Assembly (NCBI RefSeq): GCF_010015445.1
Contig: NC_053134.1
Location: 14,666,629-14,730,628 of the forward strand
Source: Perca fluviatilis
Taxonomy: Eukaryota > Chordata > Actinopteri > Perciformes > Percidae
Direction of reading: 5' to 3'
DNA: 64,000 nucleotides
Positions 21,186 to 31,509 of this stretch are shown here, in pieces; position 1 is the stretch's first letter; each line of letters begins with the position of its first letter. The position numbers were made by a program, and so were the translations under genes. The notes below the pieces were generated by a model that saw only the letters and a list, made by a program, of their open reading frames with translations, was not told the origin of the DNA and searched no databases.

Positions 21186-22316
21186 GAAGCCATGGATGAA
21201 CAGTGAGGTCAGACTCCTGCTGAAGGCACGTGACATTGCATTCAGCTCAGATGATGCTTAAGCCTGTAACTCATCCAGGGCTAACCTGAATAAGGGCATC
21301 AAAAAAGCTAAGCACTACCACAAGCTAAGGATTGAGGCTCACTTCAAGAACAACTCTGACCCCTGACGCATGTGGCAAGGCATCCAGGCCATCACAGACT
21401 ACAAAGCTACCAACCCCACCCTACCCTTTAGTTCAGCATTCAACACCATCATCCCCTCCAAACTGTTCACCAAAGTGATCCAGAGACCAGTGAACTGGGC
21501 ATCAATACCTCCCTCTGTAACTGGATTCTGGACTTCCTAACCAACAGACCTCAGTCTGTTAAGTTAGATAATCACACCTCCTCAACAATCACCCTGAACA
21601 CCGGCGTACCACAGGGTACTCCCTCTTCACCTACGACTGCACACCTGTACAAGGCTGTAACACCATTGTAAAGTTTGCAGACGACACTACGCTGATTGGT
21701 CTTATCAGCAACAACGATGAGACGACCTACAGGGAGGAGGTCCAGCACCTATCCTCGTGGTGCACTGACAACAACCTGGCTCTCAACACCAAGAAGACCA
21801 AAGAGTTCATTGTGGACTTCAGGAAGTCTAAAGCTGGCACACACACCCCCATCCTCATCAACGGGACTGAAGTGGAGCGTGTCACCAGCTTCAAGTTTCT
21901 AGGTGTTCACATCTCTGAGGACCCTTAACACCTCTACCCTGATCAAGAAGGCTCACCAGCATCTCTTCTTTCTGAGGAGACTCAAGAAGGTCCACCTGTC
22001 TCCTCAGATCCTGGTGAACTTCTACCACCGCACCATCGAGAGCATCCTCACCAACTGTGTCACAGTTTGGTATGTCAACTGCTCTGTCCATGACCGGAAA
22101 GCACTGCAGAGGGTGGTGAAAACTGCCCAACACACCACCAGTTCCTCACTCCCTTCCATTGAGACCATCCAGGGCAAGCAATGCTTGCATAAGGCGCGCA
22201 GCATCATCAAAGACTGTTCTCACCACAACCACAGCCTGTTCACTCCACTCCTGTCCAGGAGGCGTCTCAGGTCTCTCCGCACCAGCAGGTTCAGAGGAAG
22301 CTTCTTTCCTGCACAG
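21186..22316 (+). pseudogene. Broken LINE reverse-transcriptase gene (Jockey/L2/Rex-like)
   Basis: The translated plus strand gives pieces of a non-LTR retrotransposon ORF2. KPWMNSEVR near 21190 is the endonuclease-RT linker. [12 protein letters not shown] (about 21433) is an RT core motif. GVPQG lies at 21604. FADDTTLIGLIS (21674 on) contains the catalytic FADD box. LALNTKKTKEFIVDFRK and FKFLGVHISED follow, then FFLRRLKK and the ESILTNCVTVWY region. Breaks are clear: TAA after SSDDA, TGA after NNSDP, a deletion between GVPQG and the FADD block that removes the LSP..LF stretch, a deletion before SSAFNT, and a frame change near 21928 where the TW-type linker is lost. The 5' endonuclease and 3' UTR are absent. 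A dead-on-arrival copy. Confidence 0.9.
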
Positions 22317-22820
22317 ACAATTTGTTGTACAAAGAGTGCAAACACTTTTTCAAAAATGAGTATGAATGAAAATGAGATGCCACATCACTGCAAAACATGC
22401 CAAAACATCACCAACTATTCAAGCTATGACACAGAAGTTACATACTGTATGGAATTAATATTAACTCTTAAAAAGAAACAAAATGGATAACCACAAAACA
22501 AGGACAGCAACCCCAAACTAAAAATATATCAAATAGCTATTATGTGAAAGGTATAGACTTTATATTACATCCAAAATAACAGTTTAGCTGACAGGGACAC
22601 TCTAAATTCCATTCTCAAATGTCATGCTTTATAGTTTCTTACTACTTTAAAGTCTCCATCCATTACATCCAACTCACTTTTAAATCTGGTTCACCCATTA
22701 TTTCCTTCTTCTAAAACAGTGGGGAAGAACACAATGGAGCAATTGCCAGGAGTTGAGTTTTCATTAAAATGATGACTAGCCAAATTGCCTCCTAGGTTCC
22801 TGTATGACCAGTTTGTGTTT
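22317..22820. other. Non-coding spacer
   Basis: AT-rich, no recognised feature. The end of the LINE fragment is not followed by a visible poly(A) or microsatellite tail. Confidence 0.35.
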
Positions 22821-23005
22821 AAAGATATTTTGGGGGGCATTTGTGGCCGTTTTTGATAGGACAGCTGAAGACAGGAAAGGGGAAAGAGAGGTAATGACAT
22901 TCAGCAAAAGACCACAGCTTGGACCCAAACCTGGGCAGCTGTGGTAAGGACTGAGCCTTACTATATGGGGCGCATGCTCAACCAGGTGAGCTACCAGGGC
23001 GCCCC
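22821..23005 (-). mobile_element. tRNA-derived SINE, minus strand
   Basis: On the minus strand the copy starts GGGGCGCCCTGG. An RNA polymerase III A box TAGCTCACCTGGTTGAG lies at 22993-22977 and a B box GGTTTGGGTCC (consensus GGTTCGANTCC) at 22931-22921. The body reads TTTCCCCTTTCCTGTCTTCA and TGTCCTATCAAAAACGGC, shared with the copies at 42201 and 63085. The tail is short (AAAATATCTTTAAA). No clean target duplication seen. Confidence 0.82.
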
Positions 23006-23699
23006 AAAAGCCTATTTTTTAAACAGACTCTGACGCAGTCACTCCACATAAAAACACACCAGGGCTAGATTCACTTTCAGCTAACTTCAAGGAGAACAAT
23101 GAGGGCACAACAGCATCGCCAATCTGTTTTAAACAAATATTCTCTGTCTAGCTCAGCTAAAAAAAACAGATCTGCAGCACGTTACTGTGTCGTTCACTAG
23201 TGAGCCTGTTTGTAACCGGTAGGCTAGCAACAAAGTAATATTCACCTGTTTAACTGACTTTAACAGTTTAGATGCTCTTATTACAGACATGTAAACTAAC
23301 CACAGACACTTGCCTCTCATGGACTCACGGTGGTGTGCTGCTTAGATTGAATAGGGGAATGGCTGGAATGGGTATTTGGCGTTATTTGAAATGAAGGAGA
23401 AACACTGATGTATAAGACTGCCAATTAGATTAATTTACCTATTAATTGAAGGTGACGGAATGCCGTTCCGGATTGTTCTGGACAACTTTAACCGCTGGTT
23501 ATATGTAGTTTTTTATTGTTCCCTTTGGACAGAGCCAGGCTAGTTGTCTCCAGTGTTTATACTCAGCTAAGTCTAGCTTTGTATTTAACATAAAGAAATG
23601 ATAGTTGTATTGATTTTTCTTATATAACCTTAGCTAAGAAAGTGAATAAGTCCAACATTTCCTTTAAACTAGGCCGCAAAGCTTGCTAGCCACTACCTA
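23006..23699. other. Non-coding spacer
   Basis: No recognised repeat ends or exon. Confidence 0.35.
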
Positions 23700-23703
23700 T
23701 TAA

Positions 23704-24285
23704 AGTTATGGTTCGGAGTAATTTCACCCTAGGGTCCTTTGCACCATGACCTTGAGCCAAACACCCCCCCAGAAGCTTTTTTCAGCTGGGTAAAACATTG
23801 GGAGAGTTAGCGTAGAGTAGCGTTATCAGCTGAATAGCTTAGTGCAGGGGCTAATGGACCCAGGTTTGTATCTCGTAAGTTACCCCACTAATAATGCCCG
23901 AAATGATACCAAACTTCTACACTAGTACAAATAGGTTATGCATTCATAAAACGATGGATTGGAAAGTTTGTAAGTACAACAGAAGTTTATGTAAATAAAA
24001 CTTGCCTGTTGGCTTCTCGTCTCTGCTGCTGCTGTTGCTACTCAGTGCTTAGGGCCGTCTACAAATTACAACACCGAAAAGAGATACAACTAAAATATTT
24101 ATTAATTTAATGATTAAATAAGGTAATGTCTCCAAACTTACATCAATTATAACTTGTCTCCTGCTAGTTATACTACAGCACTTACCTAAAAATTAAGAGT
24201 TAAAAATTACAAATTAAATTAAAATTTGTAGACGGCCCGAAGCACTCGTCTTACTGCCGGCAGCAGCAACTACTAGGTCATCAAG
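23704..24285. repeat. TTAA-associated teleost repeat with internal inverted arms
   Basis: The sequence after TTAA (23700-23703) begins AGTTATGGTTCGGAGTAATT and continues CACCCTAGGGTCCTTTGCAC, which I remember as the left end of a common teleost element. The expected mirrored right end is not visible. Inside, AGGGCCGTCTACAAATT (about 24051-24067) faces AATTTGTAGACGGCCC (about 24223-24238) in inverted orientation, and the similarity continues outward through GCTGCTG-rich arms (24025-24045 and 24255-24270). This makes a hairpin of about 50-bp arms with a 150-bp loop. It may be a second inserted foldback element. Confidence 0.6.
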
Positions 24286-24299
24286 TTACATGGACAAAC

Positions 24300-24640
24300 A
24301 GCCATTTGTCACTCTAACAGACAGACAAACAAACATTTAAGTCAGCAAACTAAACCCTCTGATAGCCTCCAGTTAGCCAGCCCAATATTCGTGTATTCAG
24401 TTAACCAGAGGACTAGCCAGCTAGTAAGTCACACAGGCAGTCGTTCAATCACCCAGTCATACAGCAGGCCCGATGAATGCCAGCCAGCCTGTCATCCACA
24501 AAGAAGCCTACGTCATTTGGTGGTCAGCCAGGCTCCCAGTCAGCCATCCAGCCAAAACAATCCCAGTCAGCCAGTCAGAAAAGTTGCCTAAATATTTAGC
24601 GGGCCAGGCATTCCCTCACCCGGTCTGTCAGCCAACCAAA
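24300..24640. repeat. Degenerate (CAGY)n minisatellite-like region
   Basis: CAG, CAGC and CAGT words recur every 4-8 bases, with phrases such as CAGTCAGCCAGTCAGAAA and CAGCCAGCCTGTCATCC. Spacing is irregular, so this is an eroded tetranucleotide repeat. It explains the Ser/Gln/Pro-rich open frames in the area. Confidence 0.6.
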
Positions 24641-26019
24641 TCAGCTTTTATGCCAACATTCAACTGGATTCCAAAGAAGCAACAGACATGAGCTTCACAA
24701 CAGAGAAGGTGAGAAAACAGAGACACAAATCAAGATAAACAGAAAGGAAAAAAATATAAACATGCCAGAATACCGCTTAGCATTCAGCAGCAGAGCAAGC
24801 AGATGGTATAGTATTCACAACATTCATTCAATAATGGGCTGGCTACAAGAAATTACTAGGTCAATGTGTATGTGTGTGAACGTGGAGGTGCATCTTTACA
24901 CATGCAAAACTACTTTCCTAATGAATTTATATTTTGGCAGTTGAGAAAAAAATCTGACAAAATGGATGAGAAGTGATGATTTGACAACAGAAAAGAAAGC
25001 TAATAGAGTAATAAACACAATAGTAATATGTCATTTTAATAATGCGACTGAATTAGCAGAAATGTGGCTATAATGAGAAGTGGCAATAGATGACACTTGA
25101 TGGCCATTGTTTTATGAGGCACAATGCTGCCAAACCACTGCATCATTATTACACACACACATGCCAATACACTCATCTGCATACAGAAGAACATACTGTA
25201 GATACTGACAAAAAAGATAAACACACACAGTCACACAGATGCATGCCTGTATAGACATAAAGTCTTTGAAATATTAATTTGCTGCCTCATGATCAGAGAT
25301 GAAGCATTTTAAATGGTTAGTTGAAAGCCCATTGCACCAGCAGTACCACCAGGGAGAGGCCTTTTGTCTCGTAATAAATTAGGCCATAACTGCGCATGTG
25401 TGTGCACTGTAATGATAGAATTAAGAAACTGAATGAATCATGAAAATGAGTCAACAGTACAGTTTGATATGGCAGCCAGGGGAGCAAGTATAGAAGTGAG
25501 ATTGTATAGATGATTAATTTGGCAGGGAATATAAATGCAAAAATAACAGGAAAAACAGAAGGCTCAGCAAAAGTGTTATCATTTAACAGCCCTCTGGGAC
25601 ATAAACCAGCATGCCTTTAACTAATTCAGTTCTTCTGAAAAAGACATCTATATGCAAGTATTCTGAATTATTAATTTATAGCAAACATTCTGTGCCAGTG
25701 TTGGAAGTTGTGCGACATTGATACAGTATAGCATAGAAAAAAAATAAAATAAATAAAACGTAGGGTTGCATCTCATACTAGTACTCAGTGCCTACATTTG
25801 TATTATTTATACAAACACCCTCTTTGTTTAACCCTTAACCAAGTAGCTTTAGTTTATCCTTCACCACATTAACCTATAGCCTATGTTTGTTTCCAACAGA
25901 ATATCTGACAGTAAACATTTTGCAGATTATTATTCTGTCTGTTTTACTGATGCAGAATCATGCTTTTGTAAATATAAGCTAACATATGTGCTTCCAAGTG
26001 AATACATGCGTAATCATTT
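24641..26019. other. Non-coding region, possible conserved block at 25260-25560
   Basis: No gene or repeat ends. The stretch 25260-25560 contains many TAAT/ATTA cores (AATATTAATTTGC, CGTAATAAATTAGGCC, GATGATTAATTTGG) with few simple runs, an enhancer-like texture. Without comparative data this stays a guess. Confidence 0.3.
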
Positions 26020-26027
26020 CTGTTTTG

Positions 26028-26482
26028 CAGTGGTGGAAGAACTAATTTACTTAAAATTAAAGTAGTAATATATCAATGCAAAAATACTGTGATAATTTTA
26101 TAGTAAAAGTCCAAAGTCAAAATTGTATTTCAGTAAGAGTCAAAGGTTTTGTCAGCAACATACAGTATATTTAAGTATCAAAAGTACTAACTAGGCACAA
26201 TGATGCTGTTCAAAGTATTTTATTATCATATGCATAATATTATTGGATGTTATTATTAATTGATGTAAAATGAATTGCATTTTATTTGTTGATCATATAG
26301 TTTGTATTTAAAATCTGGACCTGCAAAGGTGTCAAATAAATGTAGTGAAGTACAATATCGTCCTCTTAAAGTTAAAGTATAAAGTAGCTTAAAATGGAAA
26401 CACTCAAGTAAAGTACAAGTACCTCACATTTGCACTTAAGTACAGTAATTAAGTAAATGTACTTTGTTACTTTTTACCACTG
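26028..26482. mobile_element. Complete CAGTGGTGGAA-family hAT MITE with perfect 8-bp TSD
   Basis: It begins CAGTGGTGGAAGAACTAATT and ends TTACTTTTTACCACTG. The exact 8-bp duplication CTGTTTTG lies at 26020-26027 and 26483-26490. The right half holds the family phrases AATAAATGTAGTGAAGTACA, ACTCAAGTAAAGTACAAGTA and ACTTAAGTACAGTAATTAAG. At 455 bp this is the best-preserved copy of the family in the window and proves its hAT membership by duplication length. Non-coding. Confidence 0.93.
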
Positions 26483-26490
26483 CTGTTTTG

Positions 26491-26974
26491 TGTGATGTGT
26501 GGATGCTGTAGCTGTTTCGGTTCTGTCTTTAACCCGAGTCAACATTACTATTAAACTGCAGATTTTCTGCAGTGTAACATTGAAGAAAATATGCAAGTAA
26601 GTAATCTTAATCAACTAGCACAATGACTATTATTGAACATATATTGCCAATTTAATATAATTACTGAGAGCACTAGTGAGTGCATTAGTGCTATTTAGCA
26701 GATATTAGGCTAACAATGTCATTGCTCCCACATAACCATAGTAAAGTCTTTAATCTAAGATTACCCTATATACCCTTAAGGGAAGTTCATGCATTTAAAG
26801 TGCAGATTTAATAGCTTGCTTCTTCTAAAATATTGGGAACAAATGTGTTTGTGTAGAGCTAAGAAACTCAAAGAAACCAATGGCATTCACAAGCTACATT
26901 TGATCTTTCACTGGAAACTTGTGTCCCGCAAGCAAAACACTGCTGAGCTGACAACTAGTTGCTGCTTTCATTAA
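26491..26974. other. Non-coding spacer
   Basis: No recognised feature. Confidence 0.35.
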
Positions 26975-27140
26975 GTGAATCAGACTGCTCAGTCAGACAT
27001 CTTGCTTCCACCTGCTGTTGTGTTGTACGCACTGAGCAGCTCTGCCAGCAGAAACCACTTCAACCTGTGTTTCCTCGGTTTATTGTGCACACTGCTGCTG
27101 ACCTGCCTGACCTGCACAGATTTCACTTTTTGGAGCCAAG
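26975..27140 (+). CDS. Candidate coding exon with hydrophobic segment, gene unknown
   Basis: One plus frame is open from a TAA at 26972 to beyond 27140 and reads NQTAQSDILLPPAVVLYAL, then SSSASRNHFNLCFLGLL and CTLLLTCLTCTDFTFWSQ. The segment LCFLGLLCTLLLTCL could be a signal anchor or transmembrane helix, and codons there favour C or G at third positions (CTG, ACC, TGC). A 5' splice site CCAAG|GTATAT follows at 27141. Possible 3' splice sites precede at 27038 (GAGCAG) and 27050 (CCAGCAG). There is no ATG in this frame, and no partner exon was found. A second plus frame is also open here, which weakens the case. Confidence 0.22.
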
Positions 27141-27576
27141 GTATATGTCAGGAATCATAGCAGTGCATCATTTTTGTTGATTAGTATAGATAGATAGAAC
27201 TGGTATGTGCTGGCTGAGACTTTGTCTTCCTATGGCAAAAGAGGAGCTGTCATGCAGCCAGTAGCTACAAAGTTATCTAGTCAAAAAATACACTACAAGC
27301 ATCTTGTAGACAACCCATGCCTACCACTTCCTAAAGCAACCTAAACTTGAACTAATAAATGTATCCTACTTTCCACCCATCCACTGGTTTTCATTTTATT
27401 TATAACAATATGAAAGACAATTAGATTCTTGAAACTTGCTTGAGACAGGAAATTCATTGCCGTGACAGCTTCTTTTTTGTCCAATGTATCAACTTGTTGT
27501 TAGCAGTTAAGGCAGACTGTATTTTAATTCTCCACTGTGCGTGTTCCAAAAAGCCAAAACGAATACAACAAAAATT

Positions 27577-27710
27577 ACTAACATAGAATATAAGAAACTA
27601 CTTAAATTGTCATTTTCTATGTCCTATACACATTATTTTGAAATACTAACATAGAATAAAAGAAACTACTTAAATTGTCATTTTCTACGTCCTATACACA
27701 TTTTTTTGAA
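27577..27710. repeat. 68-bp tandem duplication
   Basis: ACTAACATAGAATATAAGAA (27577) recurs as ACTAACATAGAATAAAAGAA at 27645. The copies then share ACTACTTAAATTGTCATTTT and CCTATACACATT, with only a few substitutions. Period 68 bp, two copies, recent by its low divergence. Confidence 0.92.
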
Positions 27711-29118
27711 AGGGTCATGAAAAGCAAGGGTTCATTGACACTCCCCAAAGAATAAACCTATTGGAGTGGCAGCAGGTGCAGCAGTGGTACACTGGGATTG
27801 GGGTTGTGATGGTGGAGACAGGCAGCCCAGAGAGACACAACATCTTAACATCTGTTCACATTAGATATCAAATTCTTCTCTCTTATGTTTATTCATACAG
27901 AGTAGTATTTTCAGGGAATAAACTTTGAGTTCAAAGCTGTGTCATGAAGGAGCTTATGAATTTTCAGCCTCACAGTCACCTTAATTTTCAGCTGAAGCCA
28001 TCAAAGAATTCGGGAAATTGTGAATTTTCATTTCATAATTTGCCTCACATTTTTTGCCGGTTTGGCATGGTCTTGAAAAGCTGTTGCTAGAGGGAATTAA
28101 GAAAGAAGGCTGGTTGTAATGCATAGCTGGGGGCTGCAACACTAGATACTGTAGAGCCATAGTATACTGGGGACCCCAGGCGAAGGAGACAGGCATAGGG
28201 TTGTTTGGGACTAGAGACAGTCATGAAGCAGCACTCAGCTAAAGATGTTTAAAGAGGTTTTGTCTTCTTCTAAACAACATAATGGAAGTCAAATCAAGGG
28301 AAATGTATTCATAGCCTTTTATACTTTGCATGTCTCACATCTTGTCATACATTATACCACTATATTACACACATATCATTTATCTGTAGGAAACCTCAGA
28401 CATAGTTCAGTCAGTGTTCAAGGTATCCATAGCAACAGTGCAGTAACTCTTACTGGTGAAACATACCTAAACAAACTGACTAACATCATTCAAATATGGA
28501 TGTCAACTATTGAACACAGCTCTTTTTCTTTTTTGTAAGTGACCATGCTATAAGTGCAATAATACATTCTGCGGTGTCTGAGTGTAGAGAAATAATGGTT
28601 AAATGAGGGACAAAAAGTATTTTATTTTATACTGAGATAAAACCGCTCAACTTTATATCTGGAAGCATGATTCAATTAAGAATTGTAAAACTGGAAGTCA
28701 AAATTCCAATCCATCTTTGAAAGAATTATCTATTGTAACAACACAGTCGGAAAAAAAAGCCTGCAGTTTGTCCAACCTCCCATTAAGCTTTTTTACGGGT
28801 TCTGGTTTCATGTAAATGCTAAAGAAAAAGATCTTTAGGGTGTCAAAGTTAGGTATTGCATGAAAGCCATAAGCATGTGGGAGTATCAGGAAGTGAAAGA
28901 GAACAAGAGACAGAATTAATAAAAGCAACACAGATAATGTCATTGAGGTTTTCTTTTATCCATCCTCATGTTATATTATTTCTACAGTCTTGACATCTTG
29001 TCAGGGTCTCTGGCTCCTTGATAACTGGGTCCACTTTTCCCACAGGGCCGATTCTAAAGGGCTTTTATTCAGCAATAACACCATATTCTATCTAGAGAGT
29101 ACAGACGCTCACATGCAC

Positions 29119-29121
<3 letters not shown>
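27711..29121. other. Non-coding region, nothing firmly recognised
   Basis: No gene. An RFX half-site-like sequence, TATCCATAGCAAC, is at about 28424-28436. The remainder is AT-rich without identifiable repeats. Confidence 0.35.

Positions 29122-29180
<59 letters not shown>
29122..29180. repeat. (CA)n microsatellite
   Basis: About 29 uninterrupted CA units. Confidence 0.97.
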
Positions 29181-29183
<3 letters not shown>

Positions 29184-29717
29184 ATATACAAATTTGCTCA
29201 TATTGCATTAGGCTTCCACACATCGCTCACATTCTCACATGCACATGTTCACAAACACATTAACAACAATGAAAACACTGAAGCTCTCACCGATACATCT
29301 AGTATAGGCCGCTTATATGCGATGACACACGTGCATATACAACCACCAGGAACAAACTAAATATCCCAGATTATTTAGAATCTCCATAGCAACAACTAAG
29401 CATACTGTAAGAAGAGTGTAACTTGGAGATAACTCCCTGGACACAGAGCTGTCACTCAAATTGTGAACAGATACAGGTTGTGAACCTGTGTGGGTGTTCA
29501 TTATCATAAATGATAAAAAAAGATATCATAGATGCAAATTACAGGCTTTGTTCTTAATGAATATCTGCAAGAAAAAAATGCACCTCCAAAACTGAGTTCA
29601 CGCATGAAGAGTTTTCCACAGAAATTAAAAAATATCTTTGTTTAAAAAAAACACTGGATATGTATTTATTTTTCCCTTTTTTATCAAACTTCTGTGGAAG
29701 TGATCAACTATGGCATG
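29181..29717. other. Non-coding spacer
   Basis: Contains CTCCATAGCAACAAC (about 29381-29395), another RFX half-site-like word. No repeat ends or exon. Confidence 0.35.
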
Positions 29718-29920
29718 GTGGGGTGGGGGGTGATGACGCAGTGGATATGACACATGCCTTTGGTGTGGAAGATCCATCACTGCGATACATCAACCAATGT
29801 GTCCCTGAGCAAGACACTTAACCCCTAGTTGCTCCAGAAGTGTGCGACCTCTGATATATAGCAATTGTAAGCTGCTTTGGATAAAAACATCAGCTAAATG
29901 GCATGTAATGTAATGTAGAA
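29718..29920 (+). mobile_element. tRNA-derived SINE with L2-like tail
   Basis: The head TGATGACGCAGTGGATATGA resembles an A box (TGGCGCAGTGGATAAGA). The middle TGTGTCCCTGAGCAAGACAC and TAACCCCTAGTTGCTCCAGA are typical phrases of a widespread fish SINE (memory). The tail AAGCTGCTTTGGATAAAAAC with CAGCTAAATGGC is the L2/CR1-type 3' end used for LINE-driven mobilisation. It ends in TGTAATGTAATG. The B box is decayed (GATCCATCAC), so the copy is old. Confidence 0.82.
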
Positions 29921-29925
29921 TCTAG

Positions 29926-30187
29926 AATAGTTGGACATTTTGTGAAATATGCCTATTTGCTTTCTTACCAAGCCAGCAGCTGGTTAGCTTAGTTTAGCAA
30001 AATAATCTGTCCAACAGTCCAACACGTAATCATTAAAAAAAAAAAATTGTAATTTATTCACTTTGTGTTTGTAATGTTGAAACACACAAGATATAACATG
30101 TCAATGAGGTGCTAGTAGGCAGATTTTGTTTAACTCTTTCCCCCTATTTAAACTCTTTGTGCTAAGCTAATCTAAGCAGCTAAACTT
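29926..30187. mobile_element. Fragment of the GGAACAGTTTGACATTTTG MITE family
   Basis: AGTTGGACATTTTGTGAAAT at the left, then TTTGCTTTCTTACCAAG and CAGCTGGTTAGCTTAGTTTA, match the family also seen at 11747. The right terminus is missing. An A run (about 30034-30046) lies in the middle. It directly abuts the SINE at 29920. Confidence 0.65.
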
Positions 30188-30809
30188 CAATTATATAGCC
30201 CCAAATCACACGTGTGGCTCGGAGGGATTTTAAATACGTACAACATACAGCATCCTCTATCCTTAGTCCTACAATAGAATTAGGATAAATGCTTTAATAG
30301 AGGAAATAAAATGTATCCTTCATTATGAGTAAAGTATCTGGCTCACAATTGTTACAACAATGAGAAGCCCTTTCTTATTGTTAAGGGTTTATGTATGTAG
30401 ACATTTTTTTTTTTTTTTTTTTGATTTACATTTAAGTTTGTGTTCATTCACATTGATCTACTGTGATGTATAGTAATTGTATCACTTTTGCAAACAAATG
30501 TCTTTTAATTACAATCAGTCTGAATAACAAGCAGCACGGTAAAGAATACAAGCGTCAGAAAAAGCACTTATGTTCAGCTTGTGAAGAGTTTAAATGAATG
30601 TATTGTATGGGCTTGATGAGTGCTTTTACAAGCACTTATCAGCTAATTAAAATCGGTTGGTCGAGTGCCCTCGAATGTTGAGTAGAAGCTATATGAATGT
30701 GAGTATTTCATACATCATTATTGGACACTTGACCTCAGGGTTGAAAGAGGGAAAAAGTGTGTATCTGACTAAGTGAGTATGAGACAGCATTTGTTTGTAA
30801 AATGAACTT
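30188..30809. other. Non-coding spacer with a poly(T) run
   Basis: A run of about 19 T at 30404-30422 is flanked by GACA and GATTT. It may be the reverse A-tail of a lost retroposon. No body is recognisable. Confidence 0.35.
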
Positions 30810-31380
30810 GCTTGGGAACCAGACAAATCTGCAAGCTCATGTTTTATTTTCTCTGGCAGATGTGTCTGGTCCCCCTGTGCTTCAGACAGATTTCCAGCGG
30901 CCTGAGATGTGCCGGGCCAATCACAACCGTTTATCTGATATGGAGTGTTTGAGACGAAGACAGTAAAGAGGAGCGCTGCTGAGGCATTTTCCAAGATGGC
31001 TGCAGCTGATGTGGAACTTTTTGTTGAAGCCGCTATTGCGTCAGTATTGAACGTGGATGGTATATTTTAACTAAAATAAGTAAAATCAACTGAACTTAAA
31101 GAGTAAAGCTCTGCACTTAAAGATGTGTTTGCCGTACTTCCGTCAAGATTTGGCAAAGGTACACCAGATCATCTATGCACGCTGTTGTCTCTTAGGCATT
31201 ATTTTTTCCCATGCTTTGTGCAAAGTCCCGGCCTTATGTGTTGTGATTGGCTGGTACTAATGTGCTGTGATTGGCCATCTACACTGGGTGGAACTGGTCA
31301 CTCAGCTCTAAGTCACATGTTGATAATGCGCTGCTTGGAACTAAGACAAATTTACAATTTGGTCTGGCGATGTCAGGCTG
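30810..31380 (+). pseudogene. Repeat fragment with RecQ-like helicase Walker A remnant
   Basis: An ATG at 30996 opens MAAADVELFVEAAIASVLNV and stops at TAA near 31070. Downstream a second segment in the same direction reads ALKDVFAVLPSRFGKG (about 31110-31157), which resembles the RecQ/Werner helicase motif I (ALLPTGFGKS): the Walker A lysine is kept, the following Ser is Gly, and Gly is Arg at the turn. Similar sequence is a multicopy fish repeat in my memory, with a fuller helicase. The ends have an imperfect inverted CCAGAC-AAAT pair (30819-30828 and 31357-31367). A TAA, a TAG-type break and deletions mean it is dead. Family assignment is tentative. Confidence 0.5.
30992..31003 (+). promoter_or_regulatory. 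YY1-type motif at the start of the helicase repeat
   Basis: CAAGATGGCTGC fits the YY1 consensus CAARATGGCNGC fully, and its ATG is the putative start codon of the small frame above. YY1 sites overlapping the first ATG occur in several vertebrate genes and retroelements. Confidence 0.55.
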
Positions 31381-31509
31381 AAATTAAGTAAGACAAAAAG
31401 AAAAAAAGAAAATTCTTGAGTCTCTCCATCATCAGAGATTCCTCAGACTTTTAGTGGGGCCTTTTATAAGTTTTACACAGTGGTGGAGTCTAGTTTTTTT
31501 GTGTCTGCA

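Noticed and set aside
22821..23005. CRISPR-like or satellite array in repeats of the window
   Set aside because: No regularly spaced identical direct repeats with unique spacers occur anywhere. Repeats are SINEs, MITEs and microsatellites.
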